Positions 1-4,815 of a stretch of 5,534 bases of DNA are shown here, in pieces. Position 1 is the stretch's first letter, and every line of letters starts with the position of its first letter. The notes under the pieces were generated by a model, which was given only the letters and a program-made list of their open reading frames with translations, searched no databases and was not told the origin of the DNA. The stretch lies in the NCBI GenBank assembly GCA_945933905.1, contig CAMEQX010000107.1:1-5534 (forward strand). Reading direction: 5' to 3'. The stretch comes from an uncultured Clostridia bacterium (GTDB lineage: Bacteria > Bacillota > Clostridia > Oscillospirales > Ruminococcaceae). The position numbers and the translations under genes were made by a program.

Positions 1-29
1 ATTGGTACGTTTTTCGGGATTATTCGTGT

Positions 30-893
30 TTACACAGTTCTTTTTTCAGACCCAACTTCTCGGCTTTTTGTCGTATAGCACTCATGATACTCTTCGCATT
101 TCTTGAAGTTTTCAGAAAGATAATGAGATATAGCTAGAACACTTGAAGCGGGAAGGCCACCTGATATTACATCTCCCCAATCTTCAAGCAATTGGCGATT
201 CTTTGTGTTGCACAATACATAACTGAACTTTATTCCATTTATCGAGATCGTTTTGTGAGGACTAAGTATAACAAAACTTTTGTCGTAATCTAAATTTAAG
301 GATGATATTCTATCAACCGGACACATGCAAGCATCGCATATTAGAAACTTGCAATTGTTTGATATGTTGCATATTTCTTTATTATCTATATACATTCCTG
401 TTGAAAACACAGGTTGTGTAATCCAAATTGCATCAACGTTATTTTTCTTTATTTCATCAAAAGGGATATGATAGTATCCATCATAATAATCATAGAACAG
501 GCTAATAACATCAAAATCAAATGCACAAAAGCTCTCATATGCTGAAAAATAAGAGGGGGTAATAATACAAATCCTGTTTATATCAAGTTGTTTTAATACT
601 GCACAAATGCTTGCGATGGCGGAAGTGGCTGAATGAAAAATTGCACATTGTTCTACGTAATCGTGTTTATTAGTTAATGATTTTATTATTTCTGGATTCG
701 TTGAATAGCTGTAACTATAGTCAAAAAAGTTTGAAACATTACCTAATTCCAGAACTTTCATAAGACCGGATTTATACTTCTCTCCAGAATTCCAGTTGGA
801 GATATCAAATAGTTTCTTTCCGTTAGCTCCTTCAACTTCTTTTTCTATAGAACGTATTTTGTCGATTTTTCTATAGTGTTGTATATCTTTCAT
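30..893 (-). CDS. C-terminally truncated PLP-dependent aminotransferase (fold type I), possibly a frameshifted pseudogene
   Basis: The 287-residue product looks like the large domain of an aspartate-aminotransferase-superfamily (class I/II-like) enzyme, which would use pyridoxal phosphate in the cytosol; the substrate is not recognisable. Visible motifs: FHSATSAI (86-93, phosphate-loop position), QPVFSTG (160-166, where relatives have NPxNPTG), ICDACMCP (185-192, with D187 as the likely pyridine-nitrogen Asp) and SPHKT (211-215, with K214 as the likely Schiff-base lysine). Relatives usually run about 360-430 residues. Here the C-terminal small domain, including the usual substrate-binding Arg, is missing, and the last 12 or so residues look unnatural. 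Skipping one A in each of two A-runs (plus-strand T65-69 and T41-46) gives a more helix-like continuation that stays open to the window edge, so a broken gene or sequencing error is likely. The start is supported by AGGAGG (plus-strand cctcct, 902-907) 8 nt upstream. By eye about one third GC, clearly lower than the transfer genes, so it is likely cargo or flanking DNA. Family call fairly sure, function unknown. Confidence 0.72.
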   Translation of the reverse strand: MKDIQHYRKIDKIRSIEKEVEGANGKKLFDISNWNSGEKYKSGLMKVLELGNVSNFFDYSYSYSTNPEIIKSLTNKHDYVEQCAIFHSATSAIASICAVLKQLDINRICIITPSYFSAYESFCAFDFDVISLFYDYYDGYYHIPFDEIKKNNVDAIWITQPVFSTGMYIDNKEICNISNNCKFLICDACMCPVDRISSLNLDYDKSFVILSPHKTISINGIKFSYVLCNTKNRQLLEDWGDVISGGLPASSVLAISHYLSENFKKCEEYHECYTTKSREVGSEKRTV

Positions 894-950
894 GTTATCA
901 GCCTCCTATAATTTAATGTTATCCTACGTTGAGCATCACATACAAACATT

Positions 951-979
951 TCTTCTCTATTCATGTAGAGGAGATTTTT
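951..979 (+). terminator. Hairpin plus T5 run in the relaxase leader (attenuator or oriT stem)
   Basis: The arm TCTTCTCTA (951-959) pairs with TAGAGGAGA (966-974) over 9 bp with one G-U wobble and a 6-nt loop, and TTTTT follows immediately (975-979). The form is that of a weak, AU-rich intrinsic terminator on the plus strand. It lies 11 nt before the relaxase ribosome site and no plus-strand gene lies upstream in the window, so it would act on the relaxase leader itself (attenuation) or on readthrough from another promoter. The alternative is an inverted repeat of an origin of transfer, which relaxases recognise as a hairpin near nic. Confidence 0.45.
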
Positions 980-990
980 GTTGCACAGCA

Positions 991-996
991 AGGAGG
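991..996 (+). promoter_or_regulatory. Ribosome binding site of the relaxase (fixes its start)
   Basis: AGGAGG, a full anti-16S match, is 6 nt before the ATG at 1003. It decides the start: the reading frame is open back to an ATG at 892, but that ATG lies against the divergent gene and the 37 extra residues look noncoding, while the family-typical N-terminus begins at 1003. Confidence 0.9.
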
Positions 997-1002
997 ATAT
1001 CA

Positions 1003-2199
1003 ATGCCAAAAATAATCGTCACCAGCCGCTACATCATGCCCAATGCCCACAAGCGCTTCGGAAACTACATCAAGTACATTGCCACCCGAGAAGGCGTTGC
1101 AATTCCGGAAAACAAGCGTGAAATCGACCGCGAAATTTTTATGAATTATCTTGACTCGCGCCCGCAATCTCACGGCTTATTCACTGGAACGGACGAGAAA
1201 ATCGTGCTTGATAAGGCGGCAAAAGAGGTTGCAAATCATGCCGGAACTGTGTGGACGCACATCGTTTCCCTTCGGCACGAGGACGCTGAAAGAATGGGGT
1301 TCAACACGCTTGATGCGTGGCGGGATTTGGTTCGGAGACACGTCAAGGATATCGCCGAAGCGCAGAAAATCTCGCACCAAAATATCCGCTGGTATGCCGC
1401 TTTTCACAACAAGGAAACCAATCCCCACGTCCACATCGTGGTGTATTCGCAAAATCCGAAAGAGGGGTATCTGACAAACGCTGGAATCGAAAAAATCCGA
1501 AGCGCGTTCGCCAATGACATCTACAAAGACGAGCTGCAAAATCTGCATCAACAGCAGACTGCCGTGCGCGACAAACTGCGCTCCGAAGCGAAAAATGTGA
1601 TGAAAAATCTACTGTCAGAGCTGCAAAACAGCAACTTGGAAAACCAACATCTCGAAGAGCTTGTCCTGAAATTGCACTCCCAACTTAGCGATTCAAAAGG
1701 CAAAAAAGTCTACGGATATTTACAGCCGAATGTCAAGAAAACCGTTGACGAAATCGTTGCGGAACTCGCGAAAAATCCTGTGCTCAAAAAGATGTATGGG
1801 CAGTGGTGCGAGCTTGAACAGCGAAAGTACGAAACATACACAAGTGCGTTGCAGAAGTACCCGCCGTTGGAGGAAAACAAGGCGTTCAACCCAATCAAGA
1901 ACGCGGTTATTCGTGCGGTTTTGGATATTCAATATCCTGTGAGTGAGCCGAATTTTTACAGTGATGAATTGTCTGAAACTGACATCACACAGCCTCAGAA
2001 TAACTCGCAGTCATCTACTCAAAACGCAGTTTTCGCTATGCTCGAAGCCTTCGGAAGACTTATTTCCGATGACTATAACCGCGAATTTCGAGGACAAAAA
2101 TTGCGTACGGAACACAAGCTGAAAGCTGCAATCCGGCGCAAAAAAGCGGCTCTCGGACTCAAAGAAAATCCGCTTGAAAATCCCATATTTAAGGAGTGA
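1003..2199 (+). CDS. MobL/MobP3-like relaxase
   Basis: A 398-residue conjugative relaxase, expected to nick one strand at oriT, stay covalently bound through a tyrosine and lead the strand to the recipient. The N-terminal 175 residues carry the family features: NYIKYIATREGV (21-32), the stretch around VWTHIVSLRHEDAERMGF (83-100), and a metal-binding histidine cluster with H135 and PHVHIVVY (141-148; H142 and H144), the HUH-type arrangement. The catalytic tyrosine is probably one of Y10, Y22 or Y25, which cannot be settled by eye. Residues about 176-230 are rich in E, L, Q and K and probably form a coiled coil. The 230-398 tail is charged, ends in a lysine/arginine-rich helix (371-385) and has no domain I recognise. 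Start chosen at 1003 because of AGGAGG 6 nt upstream. Its last codons contain the ribosome site of the next gene, so the two are co-translated. MobL/MobP3 family assignment is from motif memory; relaxase identity is solid. Confidence 0.9.
   Translation: MPKIIVTSRYIMPNAHKRFGNYIKYIATREGVAIPENKREIDREIFMNYLDSRPQSHGLFTGTDEKIVLDKAAKEVANHAGTVWTHIVSLRHEDAERMGFNTLDAWRDLVRRHVKDIAEAQKISHQNIRWYAAFHNKETNPHVHIVVYSQNPKEGYLTNAGIEKIRSAFANDIYKDELQNLHQQQTAVRDKLRSEAKNVMKNLLSELQNSNLENQHLEELVLKLHSQLSDSKGKKVYGYLQPNVKKTVDEIVAELAKNPVLKKMYGQWCELEQRKYETYTSALQKYPPLEENKAFNPIKNAVIRAVLDIQYPVSEPNFYSDELSETDITQPQNNSQSSTQNAVFAMLEAFGRLISDDYNREFRGQKLRTEHKLKAAIRRKKAALGLKENPLENPIFKE
2191..2196 (+). promoter_or_regulatory. Ribosome site inside the relaxase 3' end, selecting a UUG start
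   Basis: AAGGAG lies 7 nt upstream of the TTG at 2204 and overlaps the final codons of the relaxase gene. No ATG or GTG is well placed. An in-frame TTG at 2174 would give ten more residues but has no comparable ribosome site. Confidence 0.75.
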
Positions 2200-2203
2200 T
2201 TTT

Positions 2204-2467
2204 TTGCTTAACAACCGAGAGATTTACTCGACAAATCTCCCGCACCGCGCGATTGCGGTATACATGTATCTGCGCGACCGTGCCGATAAAAACGGCTCGT
2301 GTTTCCCGGCGATTTCCACGATTGCGAGTGACTTGAAAATATCAAAAAGCACCGTAAAACGCGCGCTCTCAGACCTCGAAAAAGCGCATTACATTCGGCA
2401 CGAAAGGCGTTACAGACAATCTGGCGGCAACTCCACAAATCTCTATTTTGTGGAGCAGCCGCCTTAA
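2204..2467 (+). CDS. Small winged helix-turn-helix DNA-binding protein (HTH_36-like)
   Basis: An 87-residue basic protein that is almost entirely one winged-helix domain. Helix 1 covers AIAVYMYLRDRAD (16-28); CFPAISTIASDLK (33-45) is the turn and helix 2; SKSTVKRALSDLEKAHYI (47-64) is the recognition helix; and the basic, Gly/Ser-rich stretch 65-83 with a closing YFV forms the wing. This matches the helix-turn-helix family seen in replication initiators and small regulators of phages and conjugative elements. It begins 4 nt after the relaxase stop with a UUG start, so it is expected to be coupled to, and less expressed than, the relaxase. The adjacent downstream spacer is full of short palindromes, making it a reasonable candidate for the protein's own binding sites. 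Role as regulator or replication accessory is inference. No separate sensor or catalytic domain is present. Confidence 0.85.
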   Translation: MLNNREIYSTNLPHRAIAVYMYLRDRADKNGSCFPAISTIASDLKISKSTVKRALSDLEKAHYIRHERRYRQSGGNSTNLYFVEQPP

Positions 2468-2498
2468 TTTTTTTGCTCACTTACAAGGGGAAATTTTG

Positions 2499-2552
2499 CC
2501 CGAAAAGTGAACTCGGGATAGGTTCACCGTGAACCCACAAGGTTAAGTAACC
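2499..2552. repeat. Cluster of short palindromes upstream of the Toprim gene (operator-like)
   Basis: Three inverted repeats lie in 54 bp: CCCGA/TCGGG (2499-2503 and 2513-2517), GGTTCAC-C-GTGAACC (2521-2535, perfect 7-bp arms around 1 nt), and GGTTA-AG-TAACC (2541-2552, perfect 5-bp arms). The half-site GTGAAC occurs at 2507-2512 and 2529-2534 and inverted (GTTCAC) at 2522-2527. No T-run follows, so they do not look like terminators. The spacing just before a TATAAT box suggests protein binding sites, either operators or part of a replication or transfer origin; the winged-helix protein next door is the obvious candidate binder. Confidence 0.55.
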
Positions 2553-2554
2553 AA

Positions 2555-2560
2555 TATAAT
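2555..2560 (+). promoter_or_regulatory. Candidate -10 box for the Toprim gene
   Basis: A consensus TATAAT lies 22 nt before the start codon at 2583. The region 16-18 bp upstream lies in the palindromes and shows no good TTGACA-like box, nor is there an extended TGn. If used, this promoter would need an activator or be under operator control. With a start near 2567 the leader would be very short, containing little more than the GGAGG ribosome site (2571-2575). Confidence 0.35.
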
Positions 2561-2582
2561 AATTTATTCCGGAGGAAAAAAT

Positions 2583-3971
2583 ATGGCTTATATCAATTTT
2601 TCCGATGAGGACTTGTATCGCGCGAATAACGCCGATTTGGTGACGTTTTTGGAGAGCCGCGGAGAGCGCGTGAAGCGTGTCGGGGCAACGTTTCAGTACA
2701 TCTACACGGACGCCGCCGGCACCCACGACAGCGTGACAATTTCCGGCGGAAAGTGGTACGACCACAAAAATCAGCGCGGCGGTTATGCGGTCAAGTTTTT
2801 GCAGGAATTTCTCGGTTTTTCTTTTCAAGATTCCGTGCTTGAATTGCTCGGCGGGAATTGCAGTTCACAAATTGAAAAACCATCATCAAAGCCTGTTGTA
2901 AAGCCGTTTGAGCTGCCAGAAGCGAACTCGGATATGCGCAGAGTTTTCGCGTATTTGACGAAACAAAGATTCATAAATCCGCAGATAATTTCACATTTTG
3001 CGCACAAGCACAAAATCTACGAGGACAAGGAATTTCACAATGTCGTATTCGTTGGCACGGACGAAAACGGCGTCCCGAAACAAGCCTCGGTGCGCTCTAC
3101 AATCAGCTTTGGAAAGCCGTTTCGCATAACGGTCGCGGGCTCGGATACAAATTACAGCTTCTCGCATTTCGGAAATGACGGGAAGCTGTTTGTGTTCGAG
3201 GCACCGATTGATATGCTGTCGTTCATCACGCTGAACCAAAAAGATTGGAAAAATCACAGCTACATCGCGATGAACGGAGTGTACGAAAGCGCACTGCTAA
3301 AGGCATTGGAGAGCCATTTGGACTTGAAAAACATCTATATCTGCACCGACAATGACGAGGGTGGAATCGAAGCCGCCGAGCGTTTGAGTGACATTCTTCG
3401 CGCGAAAAATTACGAGAATGTTTTCAGAATTTTACCGCAAAACAAGGATTGGAACGAGGACTTGAAAGCGCATAACGGTGCGGAATTTCTGCCCTCTGTT
3501 TCGCACGAACGCAAGGAAAAATATTTGGATTTAGCCGCAAATTTGTGTGAAACAAAAATCAATCCAAACCGAATTTCAGCCGACTTGATTTCGATTTACA
3601 ACTCCGCCGATTACCTGCGATTGGCGGAGTTTTCTGTTGCCGCAAGCGTGCATTTTCTGAAGATTTCCGGCGATAATTTCCCGCTCGAAATGATGAAAAA
3701 CAGGCTTGCAAACGAGTACAAATGCTACCTTGACAAGGGCGGCATTTCCGTAAAATCCGACAAGTTGAGAAGTGCCGTAAATGCCGGTGTAGAGCGACTT
3801 CGTGGTTCTTCGCAGACAGCCGACGAATTAAAAATAACCGCGCGAAAATTGTTCGATATTGCGGACTGTGCTTTGAGGTTGACAACCGAAGAAACGCTCG
3901 TTCAACGTGCCGAGCAAAAAGAATCGCCCGAGGAAGAACCCTCGGACGAGCCGTTTCAAGTATTGATTTGA
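2583..3971 (+). CDS. DUF3991-like/Toprim domain protein (primase-like accessory of the element)
   Basis: A 462-residue protein of a type common in clostridial conjugative elements. Residues about 8-92 resemble the zinc-finger-like N-terminus of DnaG-type primases (SGGKWYDHKNQRGGYAVKFL, 54-73) but lack the zinc-binding cysteines, consistent with the DUF3991 group. Residues about 110-195 form a linking domain. A Toprim domain follows: FEAPIDML (205-212, E206 as the general acid/base) and TDNDEGG (255-261, D256 and D258 as the metal-binding DxD), ending with KDWNEDL (288-294), also typical of these proteins. The C-terminal 300-440 is predicted helical and unassigned, and the tail (447-457) is acidic. 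Toprim folds serve primases, topoisomerases and nucleases; no helicase or polymerase motif is seen, so the exact reaction is unknown. Start supported by GGAGG (2571-2575) 7 nt upstream. It ends 5 bp before the convergent stop of the DUF3800 gene. Confidence 0.85.
   Translation: MAYINFSDEDLYRANNADLVTFLESRGERVKRVGATFQYIYTDAAGTHDSVTISGGKWYDHKNQRGGYAVKFLQEFLGFSFQDSVLELLGGNCSSQIEKPSSKPVVKPFELPEANSDMRRVFAYLTKQRFINPQIISHFAHKHKIYEDKEFHNVVFVGTDENGVPKQASVRSTISFGKPFRITVAGSDTNYSFSHFGNDGKLFVFEAPIDMLSFITLNQKDWKNHSYIAMNGVYESALLKALESHLDLKNIYICTDNDEGGIEAAERLSDILRAKNYENVFRILPQNKDWNEDLKAHNGAEFLPSVSHERKEKYLDLAANLCETKINPNRISADLISIYNSADYLRLAEFSVAASVHFLKISGDNFPLEMMKNRLANEYKCYLDKGGISVKSDKLRSAVNAGVERLRGSSQTADELKITARKLFDIADCALRLTTEETLVQRAEQKESPEEEPSDEPFQVLI
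3600..3631 (+). other. Strong hairpin inside the Toprim coding region
   Basis: AACTCCGCC (3600-3608) and GGCGGAGTT (3623-3631) form a perfect 9-bp stem with a 14-nt loop, followed by TTTC. It resembles an intrinsic terminator with a short T-run, but lies in frame in the middle of the Toprim gene (encoding YNSADYLRLAEF). It may be chance or may reduce transcription locally. Confidence 0.4.
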
Positions 3972-3976
3972 ATTTT

Positions 3977-4654
3977 TTACAGCAATTCTTTGGTTCTGAT
4001 TGCTCGAACAAAGGATTTTTTCAGTTCTTGCGGCTTGTAGAAAAAGCCTGTTTCTGATTTGCTCAATCGCTTTTCGGATAGTTTTATTGCCAACAGCTCG
4101 ACGCTGCAGACAAAATCAGCAAGTTGAAGTAAACGATATTGCAGCGGTGAAGCCTTTCTGAACTCAACATTCGATAAAAGCAAGCTGAAAATTGTGTTTA
4201 GCACAAGGTTCAATTCCTGCTGACCGTTATCGTAGTAAACTATGATTTTGTCAAATGATGAAAAGTACTCAAAATGATTGCTGATATACGCTTTGAGTGA
4301 TTTTGAAAGTTGAGAGGTGAGCGCAAATTTATCTCCTGCTTCTCTGCGGTTGATTTTTATGGTTGTATGTAGAATGGGAGCGTGAAGAAAGAATGTGCGC
4401 ATCTTGTAGATTAACTGTCGCCGTTCGTCAATCGTCATATTGTGATACGGTGGTTCTCTGCGGATTAGCGGTCCGGTATGAATGTAGTTCTGCTCTAATT
4501 CACAATAAGAAAGCGAGTTTTCAAGAGCTGAAATCGCCCCGTAAATATCGTCCGATTGATTGTGAAAAATGAGTGATACCAGATAGTAGGGAGAATTGTT
4601 TTCCGTCTTTCCAAAGTCACCTGATTCATCAACAAAAATGCTTAAAGTACTCAT
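3977..4654 (-). CDS. DUF3800 domain protein
   Basis: A 225-residue protein with both DUF3800 hallmarks: SIFVDESGDFG at the N-terminus (5-15, with D9, E10 and D13) and LQLADFVCSVE near the C-terminus (176-186, with D180). In between is IIVYYDNGQ (137-145, with D142). The spaced acidic residues on predicted strands and a helix fit the suggestion that the family has an RNase H-like, metal-dependent nuclease fold; activity is not established, so a nuclease role is inference. There is no signal peptide or membrane segment, so it is probably cytosolic. Start taken at 4654 because GGAG (plus-strand ctcc, 4662-4665) lies 7 nt upstream and the VDESGD motif then sits near the N-terminus as usual; the frame is open back to 4735, but that stretch encodes the structured RNA and terminator. 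The gene is oriented against the transfer genes on both sides. Expression should depend on readthrough of the terminator before it. Confidence 0.88.
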   Translation of the reverse strand: MSTLSIFVDESGDFGKTENNSPYYLVSLIFHNQSDDIYGAISALENSLSYCELEQNYIHTGPLIRREPPYHNMTIDERRQLIYKMRTFFLHAPILHTTIKINRREAGDKFALTSQLSKSLKAYISNHFEYFSSFDKIIVYYDNGQQELNLVLNTIFSLLLSNVEFRKASPLQYRLLQLADFVCSVELLAIKLSEKRLSKSETGFFYKPQELKKSFVRAIRTKELL

Positions 4655-4667
4655 TAAAACACTCCAT

Positions 4668-4694
4668 AAAAAATGACGGGGAAGTGTCCCCGTC
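4668..4694 (-). terminator. Intrinsic terminator between the structured RNA and the DUF3800 gene
   Basis: Read on the minus strand, GACGGGG (plus 4688-4694) pairs with CCCCGTC (4675-4681) in a perfect GC-rich 7-bp stem with a 6-nt loop ACACUU; one A and then six U (4673-4668) follow. The ribosome site of DUF3800 starts only 2 nt further on. On the plus strand no T-run follows, so it acts only on minus-strand transcripts. It would end most transcripts as a small RNA and allow a fraction to read into DUF3800. Confidence 0.88.
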
Positions 4695-4750
4695 TGCGGT
4701 GGCCCAGGTCTGAAGACCAAGCCAAAGTACAGCAAGCTGCACTTTATTGT
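4668..4750 (-). ncRNA. Structured RNA of about 83 nt upstream of DUF3800 (DUF3800-associated RNA candidate)
   Basis: From the predicted start near 4750 to the U-run, the minus-strand RNA folds into three consecutive stems. P1: 4745-4737 with 4732-4724, 9 bp including one G-U, capped by a CUUG tetraloop closed by G-C (a known stable loop). P2: GGCUU (4723-4719) with GGGCC (4705-4701), including two U-G pairs, then a bulged U4706, then GGUC/GACC (4718-4715 and 4710-4707) with loop UUCA. P3 is the terminator. The G-U pairs become A-C mismatches on the plus strand, so the structure favours a minus-strand RNA. No ORF with a ribosome site lies inside. Several structured RNA motifs upstream of DUF3800 genes have been found by comparative genomics (the DUF3800-numbered motifs in Rfam); whether this belongs to one of them needs a covariance search. 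Role unknown: cis-regulator, guide or RNA antitoxin are all possible. Confidence 0.75.
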
Positions 4751-4756
4751 ATTCTT

Positions 4757-4785
4757 ATTATATCACATTTATTCCAAAATGTCAA
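4757..4785 (-). promoter_or_regulatory. Full-consensus sigma-70/sigma-A promoter for the structured RNA and DUF3800
   Basis: Read on the minus strand: TTGACA (plus 4780-4785), a spacer of exactly 17 bp (4763-4779), and TATAAT (4757-4762) preceded by TGA, giving an extended -10. Both hexamers match consensus at every position. The expected start is about 4750, an A 7 nt downstream of the -10, a few bases before stem P1. It should be among the strongest vegetative promoters possible, with no obvious operator over it. Confidence 0.92.
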
Positions 4786-4815
4786 GTGGAAAATTTGTTA
4801 TCGAAAGGATTTTTT

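Larger units (their letters stand above)
894..1002. promoter_or_regulatory. Divergent intergenic region between the aminotransferase and the relaxase
   Basis: This spacer separates two divergent genes and must hold both upstream signals. On the minus strand it holds the aminotransferase ribosome site. On the plus strand a TATAAT lies at 907-912, overlapping that ribosome site, but no convincing -35 box sits 16-18 bp upstream, so a promoter here is only possible. The hairpin and relaxase ribosome site are listed separately. Its position just upstream of a relaxase gene makes it the best oriT candidate in the window; that is inference from where oriTs of related elements usually lie, not from a recognised nic sequence. 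Confidence 0.4.

Noticed and set aside
892..1002. N-terminal extension of the relaxase frame back to the ATG at 892
   Set aside because: No ribosome site before it that fits, it crosses the hairpin and T-run, and the residues look noncoding; AGGAGG and the family N-terminus place the start at 1003.
1151..1551. Overlapping frames in the relaxase gene on both strands
   Set aside because: They lie in the histidine-motif region of a clear relaxase, have arginine-rich shadow composition and no supported ribosome sites.
3928..3945. CCGAGG/CCTCGG hairpin near the Toprim 3' end as a terminator for DUF3800
   Set aside because: On the minus strand the T-run comes about 7 nt after the stem, and the repeat coincides with codons of an acidic tail; too weak to call.
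3559..4011. 150-codon minus-strand frame across the Toprim 3' end
   Set aside because: It overlaps both the Toprim and DUF3800 genes, is rich in Arg, Ser and Cys as shadows are, and has no recognisable motif.
4655..4735. N-terminal extension of DUF3800 to an ATG at 4735
   Set aside because: The stretch is the structured RNA and terminator; GGAG 7 nt before 4654 and the near-terminal VDESGD motif fix the shorter start.
3977..4750. Calling the locus a classical ToxIN-type type III toxin-antitoxin
   Set aside because: The RNA has no tandem repeats of the 34-48 nt type and the protein carries DUF3800, not ToxN, motifs; only the layout is shared.
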